The notes under the pieces were generated by a model. That model was given only the letters and a program-made list of their open reading frames with translations, had not been told where the DNA came from and ran no database searches. Below are positions 1-7,463 of a stretch of 7,901 bases of DNA, piece after piece. Each line of letters opens with the position of its first letter. Within the stretch, counting starts at the first letter, position 1. This DNA is from Bacteroidales bacterium (lineage in GTDB: Bacteria; Bacteroidota; Bacteroidia; Bacteroidales; Paludibacteraceae), in NCBI GenBank assembly GCA_900769035.1, contig CAAGFD010000010.1:1-7901 (forward strand), given 5' to 3'. The position numbers were made by a program, and so were the translations under genes.

Positions 1-2
1 AA

Positions 3-3000
3 GATGCCAGCAGTGGAACATGGAAATGCTATAAAGGATACTTTACCGTACCTGTCGATGGAAATTACTATGTAGGCATGGAATATTATCAAAGTGGAAA
101 TCCGATATACTTTGCTTTCGACTATTTAAGAGTAAGAGAGATAAAATGTGCTCCGCCTACAAATAACGAAATTCTCGACATTACCGACACAGAGTTAATG
201 GTAGATATCGCCAACAACATCGGAAGTACGGAAGTCAGAATTTGTATGGACCGACCGGCAATAGACGATTTAGACCCTGAAGCCGTGTACATCCGCACCA
301 TTACGGAATCGAACCATACCGTAACAGGATTGCAACCGAATACCGTGTACTATTATATTTCACGCAGTATTTGTACCGAGGGAGTCAGTGATTGGTGCGA
401 ACCGATAGAGTTTGCCACCCAATGTACGGAATACACTTTACCATTCAACACATCATTCGAAGAAGACAAAGAGGTAAAATGCTGGCGAAGCTTAAATAGC
501 TATACGGAAGACCTTTGCAACACAACGGGATACTCAAAAATCGGGGCAAAATCGATGGCAGTAATAAACACAACAGCCATTTCACCGAAAATCAATGTAG
601 ACTCGCTTGCCAACTGCATGCTGTCGGGATGGGTATACACTCCGCAAAGTACACAAACTGCAATAGATATAGCCGTAATGCTTAACCCTAACGACGTAAG
701 TACCTACGAAACATTAGGTTCGATAACCGTTAATGGAAACCAATGGCAAGAATTCTCTTTCTATTTCGATGCATTGAAAGGAGAATCAAGCGACTATGCC
801 GATGCTAAATATATAGTTTTGAGCACTGCAGGTACTACAGCTTACTATTTCGACGACATAATCATCGACTATACCCCTACATGTGTAAGACCTTCAGATG
901 CAACGGCAGAAGCTATCGACCATCAATCGGTAGAAGTTCGTTGGGACAGCAAAAATTCTGAAACAGAATGGAAAGTAACTACTTACAAATTCGAAAACAA
1001 GAATTTAATATTTGTAAAAGACACCATTGTAAATAGCGATAGTATAATAATAAACGGCCTCAACCCTATTACTACTTACTCTTTCGGCATCAATGCAATA
1101 TGTAATGCCAACGACACATCATGGACTGCATATTCCAATAATACAAAAACATTATGCGGAGTATTGTCATTGCCATACATTTCAGCATTCAACACTCTCG
1201 TACCTGAATGTTGGGAGACATACAACAGTAGCAATACGTCTACATCATGTAGTTGGAGCTATAATGTATCATCATTATATTGGTCGCACTACATAAACGG
1301 CACCGTTACCGACACATGCTATTTAGAGACACCTAAATATCGTTTAAAAACCAATAACGGAGTATATCTAAGAATTGACGGAATAGTATCTCAATACGCA
1401 CGCTTAAGATATTCTACCGACGATTGGGTAACTTACGACTCTATCGACCTTATGACAACGGGTTCTGCCAGAAATACTTACGAATACTTTATTCCTAATA
1501 TAGGGCCGGACACAATATCATTCCGTTTCTTCTCTACAATGGGTAATTCCGGCTCGTTCAATATTTTCGGTATTGAAGTAGAAGAGATTGAAGACTGTCG
1601 TCGCCCGTCAAACGTAACATTCGATGTAAACAACAACAGCGTAACCGTAACCATTGAAGATAATGTAGCCGACCACACCGAATGGGAATATGTAATAGAC
1701 AAAGAAGCCTTTGACCCTGACACGAAAACCCCTGTTACGGTTAACAGCAAAACGTTCAATATTTCAGACTTGTCTTACTCATTGACATATACGATATATA
1801 TCAGAACTAAATGCTCGTCAGAGACCTCTTCATGGTTCAAGCCATATTCTTTTACCACCCCGTGCGGAGTAACGGATTTACCATATCATCAAACCTTTGA
1901 CGACATACCGGCCAAAGCAGATATTCTGCAAGAATGCTTTACCTTCTACTCCGAAAACCCTAATAACAGAAACGGGCAACTGACAGGAACAGCTAACTAC
2001 CCTACCGTATCGCTTTATTCAAAGAGCATGTACAGTTACAACAACGAAGGAAAATCAATAGCAGTACTCTCTTGCCCATCTTACGCAATGTACATGTACT
2101 TACCTGAATTTGAAATTCCGGTAAATAACACAGTAGTAAGTTTCTATTACACGAACCAAAATGAGAATGTAAACAATCCGAAAATAGAAGTAGGTGTAAT
2201 GCTCCCGGATAATCCGGCATCTTTTGTAAAGGCTTATACATGCCCTATTAAAACAGGTAATGCCGCCAACAACCACGTAGAGGTTGATATGTTCAAATCA
2301 TTACCTATACAAAATTACACCAATTATCGTATTGCATTCAGATACGGTACCAATCAATACAACTACTACTCTTCTGTAGATGAAATAATGGTAACTGCCA
2401 AGGAGAAATGTGCCGAAACGCCGTCTCTTGTATTGGAAAACCACACTACAACCACGATGGACGTCATAGCATCTTATTTTGCCGACTCACTTCAAATAAA
2501 ATATTGCTATAGCGGAAATTCTATAAACACAGCTATCGACAGCTTGATTACTACAGAGCACTATTTGACTATCGATAATTTGGCAACGGCAACCAACTAC
2601 GATGTCTACATCCGCAATATCTGCAACAATGAAGCGGGAGATTGGGCGGGACCATTTACATTATCCACCTCTTGCGACACCATCATCGTTGACGATGCAC
2701 ACTCTTATGTTGAGAATTTCGACAATGCAACCGATTCTACCCTACCTCAATGCATCCTTGTAAGACAAAGCAGAACGGTAAATGGCATTACATATCCATG
2801 TGTTAAAGAGGAAGAGGTAATAACCACACCATCTGCATTACACATGAATGGAGAAAACTTAATTATACTGCCACCATTCAGCGACCGACCAAATACTTAT
2901 TGGCTGTCGTTCTACAGCAAGGGTTATAGTACAATAGAAATAGGCATTATTGATGACATAGATGTTAATAGTTTTGAAACAGACACTATTATCAGCGTAA

Positions 3001-5471
3001 CCAATAATGTAACACGCTATGATATAGACTTATCTTATTATAGTAATTCGGGCAGCAGAATAGCAATCAGGACATCCGTTAAATCGAACTTATATATCGA
3101 CAGTCTGACAGTTTACAAGAAATATACATGCTTCAACCCGAGGGCATTGAAAATCACAGACGTAGAAGATACTATTGCAAAGGCGACATTCAACCTCTCC
3201 GGATTAACAACAAACTATGAATATATGCTTATGTGTGCCTTAGACACCACAAGCTACATTGTATCGGGCAATGACACGGAAATATCATTATCCGGATTAC
3301 ACCCGAATACCGGCTACACCTTTGCAATACGCTCGATTTGTAACAATAACGACACAAGCGGATGGTCGAGAGCAAGTTTCAAAACGGCAAGGATGTTATC
3401 AAGAGCACCATTCAGCATAGATTTCGAAGACGACACTCAGAATGCGTTATTATTCTATGCCAAAGGAACATTCAATTACTTTATAGTAGGAACAGATAAC
3501 GACGGTGTGAAAGATGGCAACAAAGCATTATATATCAGTAACGATGGTGTAAACTATAGGTATTCACGCTACAACACATATTCTTATGCTATGATACCGA
3601 TGGAGTTGACACCGGGTTCATATACGGTAGATTACGATTGGAAGAGCGGTGGTACCGGAATAGCCGACTATGCAAGAGTGTTCCTTGCTCCAGAATCTTT
3701 AGAATTCAAAGGAGATACTTATACTTCGGGACTCGGTTATATTACGTTGCCGGCAAACTGCATTGCTATTGATGGAGGCAACAAATTGAATTTGTCTACT
3801 GAATGGCAACACAAATCCGAAACATTCACAATCAATACAACAACCCGAATGAACATTGTATTCCACTGGAGAAATACCGCTTACGGCTCTTCAAACATAC
3901 CGCTCATACCGCTGGCAATAGATAATTTAGTAATTAACAGATATGATTGCGGAGAAAACATTGAAGCTTCAGTAAATTACATAAATAATAATAAAGTAGA
4001 ATTATTTGTTAACAAAAACGAAAGTCTGCACGACTCCGTACGTTTGGAATTATATGATACTGACAAAGTATTAATTTCTGACAGCGTATATACACTCGGC
4101 AACGGCAACACATTACTATTGGAAAATCTTACGGAAGATACGGGATACAACTACATCGTCTACGGTTATTGTGACCTTGGAAATACAGCACCATATAGCG
4201 GTACATTCCATACACTTTGTAATCCGATAACGATAGATGAAAACAATCCGTTCTTTGAAGGATTTGAATCTTGCACCGACTCTACCTTATTCACTGAGTT
4301 ATACGATTGTTGGTCATATATCAATGTAATAGGAACAGGTAATTTAATGTCATTGTCCGCCAATGCAACAGGAGTAGGAGAAACGGCCTACGAAGGAAAC
4401 CAAGCATTGAAATTGGCTTCAAACAACGAGAAATCTATTTCACGCAACTTCCGACTGAGCAAAGGAAATTATGAATTTTCTTTATATGCGGTACAAACAC
4501 TCGGATTAGGCGAAGTAAACATCTATATGCGAAGAATAGGAGATGCTGATTGGACAGTACTTGGAGAATACACTGTCAACTCCGATTACACACTAATGTC
4601 TGCGACATTCAATATTACAGAAAGCGACGATTACGAGTTTATGATAAATCTAAATACTCGCTCTATCGCATCGGGATTCTTGGCAATAGACAATATTTCA
4701 ATTAATATCATTACAGTACCACGACCTACAAATATCAATATCAGCAATATTGAAACTACGTCTGCAACCATCAATTGGGTTGGAACCACTGACGATTACA
4801 GAATTCGTGTAATAAATACTATTGATTCGAAAGTGATTATCGACTCTTTAGCAGAAAATTCAAATACTATAGAAGTAATCGGATTGGAGGCATCTACAAC
4901 ATACGTGGTATCAGTACGCAGTATTATTTCCAATATCGAATCCGATTCATTATTCACAACTTTCACCACCAAGTGTAATCCATTCAACTATTACGTCAAC
5001 CTCTTTGACAATGAAATAGTTAACACACGCCCTGAATGTTGGAATTTTGAAGCATATAATGCCAACGGAGATATATACAATATGGCAGAAGGATATCTGC
5101 AATGGGAAACAGGTGATATAGAAGGACATAGAGGTATCTTCTGTCAAAATTCGGAAGCAAAAGAGCGCTCAATACACATTATGACATCTCCTGACATCAT
5201 CATTACAGGACAATCATGGTTAAGTTTCGACTACTTCATCAATGCCGGAAGTCCTATTTATTCCGACTCGCTAATAGTCTCTATCGAAAGAGGAAACAAC
5301 TCTGATACAATACTTATTGCAAATTATAAGACAGTAGGTTCAAGTTGGAAATCGCTCACATACGATATGGCATCATATATCGGAGATACCGTAACGGTTA
5401 AATTCAGTACAAGAGCCTCTGCATACAACACTAATAAATATGTAGGAATTGATAACTTCAGATTGAATTGC
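3..5471 (+). repeat. Alternating jelly-roll and FN3 domain array (protein-level repeats)
   Basis: Module borders were read from recurring Cys residues and repeated motifs. Jelly-roll modules: tail 3-149, then 426-884, 1158-1598, 1866-2411, 2676-3131, 3390-3950, 4221-4715 and 4977-5471. FN3 modules: 150-425, 885-1157, 1599-1865, 2412-2675, 3132-3389, 3951-4220 and 4716-4976. Most FN3 units follow a Cys (xxC-xxP), carry a second Cys in the late strand (for example RSIC, RNIC, NAIC) and end with a third (TTxC, STSC, KTLC). The jelly rolls differ in length and sequence; the one at 3390-3950 has a cleaved-adhesin look (PGSYTVDYDWKS, then ARVFLAP). The units are diverged, so this is an old domain array and not a recent DNA duplication. 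Exact borders are good to within about 10 residues. Confidence 0.8.
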
Positions 5472-6839
5472 AGAGTAGACGGAAATAGATATTTAGCAGT
5501 GGTTTGTCCTAACGAGAATTACAGCAATTTCGGTTTCAACATTTCGGCAAGTGAGCTTACAATAGGCGATACTACAACATTCAAGCGTTTTGGAGATATC
5601 TCCGATGGTTGCGACTCAATCATCACATTGAATGTTTATGTGCCGGCTATCGGATATACAGAAATATACGATACAATTTGCGAAGGAGATGTGTATAACA
5701 AAGGCTCATTCCAAGGATTGACCAAAGCCAACAAGTACACAAAAACAATCAAATCCTCTTATCAATGCGATAGTACATTAATATTATACCTCACAGTAGT
5801 AAATCCGAATGCGGAAATTCTAATCAACTTATGTGAAGGAAATACTTACAACTTCGGCAATCAGGTAATTACGACTGCCGGCGTTTATTCCGATACTTCA
5901 ACAAGTAGATTCGGTTGTGATTCGGTAACTACACTTACGGTTAATATTATACCTAAATATTATGAGACCACTGCATATTTCTGCGAAGGAACGGTATATA
6001 AATGGAACAATAAGAACTATAGCGTAGCAGGCAAATACGAAGCATCATTTACAAATACCAACGGATGTGACTCAATAGAAGTACTCAATTTGATAATGAT
6101 TCCAACCAACACTTATACAACAGCATCAATATGTCAAGGACAAGAGTATGAATTCTACGGAGATGTAATTACGAAAGCCGGAACTTATACTCACAGATTG
6201 GCAAACAGCCTTGGTTGTGACTCTATCATCAATTTGACAATGACTGTAAAAAGCGCACCTTATGGATTTGCAAATGACTATGTTTGCGAGGGTCAAGACT
6301 ACTCCGGATACGGATTTGCTATCTCTAATATTGTATCCGATACAATAGTAAGCACTACGATAAAAAATATGGATGGTTGCGATTCCGTATTTACTCTTAT
6401 TCTCGACTATATTCCTACACATTACGACACTTTGTATGTTAGCATTAAAGAAAACGAGATATACGAATTTGCCGGAAACACACTCAATACAGCCGGAAAA
6501 TATGAGCATACATTCCATACAGAAAAAGGATGTGACTCTATAGTAACGCTATACTTGGATGTGATAACTGCAACTGAAAATTCATATTTATTACCAATCA
6601 TTATAGCTCCAAACCCTATTTTCGGCGGAGAAAGTACTTTTATCAATAGAGAATGGACTGCAGAAGAGCAAAACGGCTTATTTATAGAAGTGCTGAATTC
6701 CGTAGGACAAGTAGTAGATAAATTTACTCCTGTAGTTTATCCTATAGAAATCAAAGGACTTTACACTAACGGAGTATATTACATACGAATAACTACCGGA
6801 AATGGTGATGTTTATCTCGGAAAACTTATCGTCCGGTAA
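3..6839 (+). CDS. Giant multidomain T9SS-secreted surface protein (FN3 / jelly-roll array), 5'-partial
   Basis: The frame is open from the window's first bases to TAA at 6837-6839, giving 2278 codons. The ATG at 78 is not a credible start: the 25 codons before it are coding and continue the same module, so the gene begins upstream. From N to C the protein has a jelly-roll tail, seven FN3 domains alternating with seven jelly-roll modules of the choice-of-anchor J / cleaved-adhesin kind (typical LPY...F and ECW starts), seven Cys repeats of about 50 residues, and a T9SS type A sorting domain. The FN3 domains show the usual Y-x-(V/I)-x-(I/V)-R-x-I-C strand and end in TTxC. Such proteins cross the outer membrane through the Por system and are released or anchored at the surface. 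No protease, glycosidase or other catalytic motif is visible. The role is inferred to be adhesin or scaffold, with a resemblance in plan to gingipain/HagA adhesin regions of Porphyromonas. The assignment as a T9SS surface protein is firm; the ligand is unknown. Confidence 0.93.
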   Translation, partial: DASSGTWKCYKGYFTVPVDGNYYVGMEYYQSGNPIYFAFDYLRVREIKCAPPTNNEILDITDTELMVDIANNIGSTEVRICMDRPAIDDLDPEAVYIRTITESNHTVTGLQPNTVYYYISRSICTEGVSDWCEPIEFATQCTEYTLPFNTSFEEDKEVKCWRSLNSYTEDLCNTTGYSKIGAKSMAVINTTAISPKINVDSLANCMLSGWVYTPQSTQTAIDIAVMLNPNDVSTYETLGSITVNGNQWQEFSFYFDALKGESSDYADAKYIVLSTAGTTAYYFDDIIIDYTPTCVRPSDATAEAIDHQSVEVRWDSKNSETEWKVTTYKFENKNLIFVKDTIVNSDSIIINGLNPITTYSFGINAICNANDTSWTAYSNNTKTLCGVLSLPYISAFNTLVPECWETYNSSNTSTSCSWSYNVSSLYWSHYINGTVTDTCYLETPKYRLKTNNGVYLRIDGIVSQYARLRYSTDDWVTYDSIDLMTTGSARNTYEYFIPNIGPDTISFRFFSTMGNSGSFNIFGIEVEEIEDCRRPSNVTFDVNNNSVTVTIEDNVADHTEWEYVIDKEAFDPDTKTPVTVNSKTFNISDLSYSLTYTIYIRTKCSSETSSWFKPYSFTTPCGVTDLPYHQTFDDIPAKADILQECFTFYSENPNNRNGQLTGTANYPTVSLYSKSMYSYNNEGKSIAVLSCPSYAMYMYLPEFEIPVNNTVVSFYYTNQNENVNNPKIEVGVMLPDNPASFVKAYTCPIKTGNAANNHVEVDMFKSLPIQNYTNYRIAFRYGTNQYNYYSSVDEIMVTAKEKCAETPSLVLENHTTTTMDVIASYFADSLQIKYCYSGNSINTAIDSLITTEHYLTIDNLATATNYDVYIRNICNNEAGDWAGPFTLSTSCDTIIVDDAHSYVENFDNATDSTLPQCILVRQSRTVNGITYPCVKEEEVITTPSALHMNGENLIILPPFSDRPNTYWLSFYSKGYSTIEIGIIDDIDVNSFETDTIISVTNNVTRYDIDLSYYSNSGSRIAIRTSVKSNLYIDSLTVYKKYTCFNPRALKITDVEDTIAKATFNLSGLTTNYEYMLMCALDTTSYIVSGNDTEISLSGLHPNTGYTFAIRSICNNNDTSGWSRASFKTARMLSRAPFSIDFEDDTQNALLFYAKGTFNYFIVGTDNDGVKDGNKALYISNDGVNYRYSRYNTYSYAMIPMELTPGSYTVDYDWKSGGTGIADYARVFLAPESLEFKGDTYTSGLGYITLPANCIAIDGGNKLNLSTEWQHKSETFTINTTTRMNIVFHWRNTAYGSSNIPLIPLAIDNLVINRYDCGENIEASVNYINNNKVELFVNKNESLHDSVRLELYDTDKVLISDSVYTLGNGNTLLLENLTEDTGYNYIVYGYCDLGNTAPYSGTFHTLCNPITIDENNPFFEGFESCTDSTLFTELYDCWSYINVIGTGNLMSLSANATGVGETAYEGNQALKLASNNEKSISRNFRLSKGNYEFSLYAVQTLGLGEVNIYMRRIGDADWTVLGEYTVNSDYTLMSATFNITESDDYEFMINLNTRSIASGFLAIDNISINIITVPRPTNINISNIETTSATINWVGTTDDYRIRVINTIDSKVIIDSLAENSNTIEVIGLEASTTYVVSVRSIISNIESDSLFTTFTTKCNPFNYYVNLFDNEIVNTRPECWNFEAYNANGDIYNMAEGYLQWETGDIEGHRGIFCQNSEAKERSIHIMTSPDIIITGQSWLSFDYFINAGSPIYSDSLIVSIERGNNSDTILIANYKTVGSSWKSLTYDMASYIGDTVTVKFSTRASAYNTNKYVGIDNFRLNCRVDGNRYLAVVCPNENYSNFGFNISASELTIGDTTTFKRFGDISDGCDSIITLNVYVPAIGYTEIYDTICEGDVYNKGSFQGLTKANKYTKTIKSSYQCDSTLILYLTVVNPNAEILINLCEGNTYNFGNQVITTAGVYSDTSTSRFGCDSVTTLTVNIIPKYYETTAYFCEGTVYKWNNKNYSVAGKYEASFTNTNGCDSIEVLNLIMIPTNTYTTASICQGQEYEFYGDVITKAGTYTHRLANSLGCDSIINLTMTVKSAPYGFANDYVCEGQDYSGYGFAISNIVSDTIVSTTIKNMDGCDSVFTLILDYIPTHYDTLYVSIKENEIYEFAGNTLNTAGKYEHTFHTEKGCDSIVTLYLDVITATENSYLLPIIIAPNPIFGGESTFINREWTAEEQNGLFIEVLNSVGQVVDKFTPVVYPIEIKGLYTNGVYYIRITTGNGDVYLGKLIVR
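5472..6566 (+). repeat. Seven tandem Cys repeats of about 50 residues (CEGxxY...AGxY...GCDS type)
   Basis: The units are 5472-5654, 5655-5807, 5808-5957, 5958-6107, 6108-6257, 6258-6419 and 6420-6566. The middle three are exactly 50 codons each; the outer ones run from 49 to 61. The shared pattern is a short strand ending in C-E/Q-G, then x-x-Y-x-F, then T-x-A-G-x-Y, then a strand ending in G-C-D-S followed by a strand of the form LxLxV and often a Pro. Units 1-6 have two Cys; unit 7 has K where the first Cys should be (SIKENEIYEF beside SICQGQEYEF in unit 5). Repeats of this style occur just ahead of sorting domains in Bacteroidota surface proteins. They probably form a stalk of small beta domains that holds the adhesive array away from the cell. 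I cannot name a domain family with certainty. Confidence 0.85.
6567..6836 (+). other. T9SS type A C-terminal sorting domain
   Basis: The last 90 residues carry the landmarks of the Por secretion sorting signal: an APNP turn after a hydrophobic strand (LLPIIIAPNP), a central strand pair around IEVLNSVGQVV, a late GVYYIRITTGNG hairpin, and a terminal GKLIVR strand. In this family the domain directs export from the periplasm through the T9SS translocon. It is usually removed by the PorU sortase, with the mature protein attached to A-type lipopolysaccharide or released. The domain sits directly after the seventh Cys repeat and ends at the stop codon, so the C-terminus of the protein is complete. 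This is the strongest single marker of phylum and cell location in the window. Confidence 0.92.
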
Positions 6840-6882
6840 AAATATAAAAGATTGACATATTGCCAATAAATATAAACAATAG

Positions 6883-6921
6883 ACTGCGTCGTAATCAATT
6901 ATTTACGGCGCAGTTTTTTTT
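6883..6921 (+). terminator. Intrinsic (rho-independent) terminator of the giant surface-protein gene
   Basis: ACTGCGTCGTAA (6883-6894) pairs with TTACGGCGCAGT (6903-6914) as a 12-base-pair stem with a single G-U wobble and an 8-base loop. A run of eight T (6914-6921) overlaps the stem's last base. It lies 43 bases past the stop codon. No matching T run exists on the other side, so it works only for + strand transcripts. It separates the first gene from the downstream gene. Confidence 0.92.
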
Positions 6922-6981
6922 AATTTATTGTTTTGAAATTTGGGATATTACAATTACTATTCCGAATTTATTTTAAAGAAA

Positions 6982-6996
6982 TGTATTGATAATACA
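6982..6996. promoter_or_regulatory. Inverted repeat over the -33 region, possible operator
   Basis: TGTATT-GAT-AATACA is a perfect 6-base inverted repeat with a 3-base spacer. It covers the TTG at 6986-6988 that would serve as the -33 element of the promoter just downstream. The right half recurs as GATAATACAA at 7034-7043 (identical over 10 bases to 6988-6997), and the complement of AATACAAA appears as TTTGTATT at 7102-7109. The position suits a repressor or activator site. In such AT-rich DNA short dyads also arise by chance, so the role is a guess. Confidence 0.35.
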
Positions 6997-7014
6997 AATT
7001 ATTAATTATCTTTG
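6986..7014 (+). promoter_or_regulatory. Bacteroidota-type promoter (TTG - 18 bases - TATCTTTG)
   Basis: TATCTTTG at 7007-7014 matches the Bacteroides -7 consensus TAnnTTTG exactly. The TTG at 6986-6988, preceded by A instead of T, stands 18 bases upstream, close to the known TTTG / 19-21 base spacing. Transcription would begin near 7020, leaving a leader of about 240 bases before the ATG at 7260. A second exact TAnnTTTG match (TATATTTG, 7098-7105) lacks a -33 partner and is a weaker alternative. Confidence 0.6.
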
Positions 7015-7259
7015 TGACGAAAAACAAATTTGAGATAATACAATGAGAAAAATTAATAAACAAGACTAAATTTAAAAAAACAATCACTCTTGACAATTAT
7101 ATTTGTATTTCATCAAATAATATTTGTCGTTGATTATCAATCATTTAAAAACAAATTAAATAATTAAAATATTAGCATTAATAAAATTGATTATAATTGA
7201 AATAGCGAAAATTACGTAATATATTTTTATGAACAAACAACATCCTAAATTAACAGGTT

Positions 7260-7448
7260 ATGAAAAAAATTGTGTACATATTATGTTTTCTTATGAATAC
7301 CATATTATGTAATTCTAAAATATGGTATGTTAAAGAAGGTGGAAGCGGGAACAAAGATGGTTCTTCTTGGAGTAATGCAGCTGAAGATATTACTGCTTTA
7401 TTACAAGACCCATCTGTTAATCAAAATTCTATGTGGAGTAGTCAATGA
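7260..7448 (+). CDS. N-terminal fragment of a secreted beta-helix-type protein (stops early at an in-frame TGA)
   Basis: The start is ATG 7260, chosen because it opens a clear signal peptide: MKK, a hydrophobic stretch IVYILCFLMNTILC, then a likely signal peptidase I site near NSK. The Cys at residue 17 lacks a good lipobox, so a lipoprotein is unlikely. The mature part begins IWYVKEGGSGNKDGSSWSNA, the standard opening of Bacteroidota secreted right-handed beta-helix proteins, where the frame normally continues for hundreds of residues. Here TGA at 7446-7448 ends it after 62 codons. The same frame resumes after a second TGA (7461-7463) with the expected next motif, DDTIFVAQGTY. The fragment therefore looks like the front of a broken gene and not a real 62-residue protein. 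No Shine-Dalgarno is present; the promoter is probably the one near 7007. Confidence 0.7.
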   Translation: MKKIVYILCFLMNTILCNSKIWYVKEGGSGNKDGSSWSNAAEDITALLQDPSVNQNSMWSSQ

Positions 7449-7463
7449 AGACTCAAACCGTGA

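Larger units (their letters stand above)
6922..7259. other. AT-rich intergenic leader region without a convincing gene
   Basis: This stretch holds the promoter and inverted repeat described separately, plus a short frame at 7043-7069 (MRKINKQD), a TTGAT-T-ATCAA dyad at 7130-7140, and the perfect palindrome ATTACGTAAT at 7211-7220. No Shine-Dalgarno lies ahead of the ATG at 7260; the bases there are A/T-rich, as is usual for Bacteroidota. I see no tRNA, no recognisable riboswitch and no long stable hairpin. The long leader could carry regulation of the downstream gene, but nothing proves it. Confidence 0.6.

Noticed and set aside
78..80. ATG at 78 as the true start of the giant gene
   Set aside because: The same frame is open to the window edge, and the 25 codons before it (TWKCYKGYFTVPVDGNYYVG) continue the jelly-roll module; there is no signal peptide at 78.
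1093..1296. 67-codon + strand frame inside the giant gene
   Set aside because: It is an out-of-frame shadow rich in His and Thr, typical of shifted reading of this repeat-rich gene.
1478..6866. Several short - strand frames of 62-130 codons inside and just past the giant gene
   Set aside because: They lie mostly opposite a strongly supported coding region, show no family motifs, and have no promoter or spacing that suggests real genes.
7090..7121. TTGACA followed by an AATAAT-like box, resembling an E. coli-type sigma70 promoter
   Set aside because: Spacing is about 20 bases and the -10 match is poor; Bacteroidota use the TAnnTTTG element, of which better examples lie nearby.
7211..7220. 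Perfect palindrome ATTACGTAAT ahead of the beta-helix gene
   Set aside because: At 10 bases in very AT-rich DNA it can easily be chance; no second copy was seen nearby, so it is not called an operator.
7229..7312. 27-codon frame starting ATG AAC AAA CAA and overlapping the beta-helix start
   Set aside because: It overlaps the signal-peptide region in another frame and encodes nothing recognisable; probably chance in AT-rich DNA.
7446..7463. TGA read as an amino acid (recoding or selenocysteine)
   Set aside because: There is no sign of a selenocysteine hairpin, the bridging peptide between the TGAs (RLKP) does not look like family sequence, and the +1 frame gives a better bridge.
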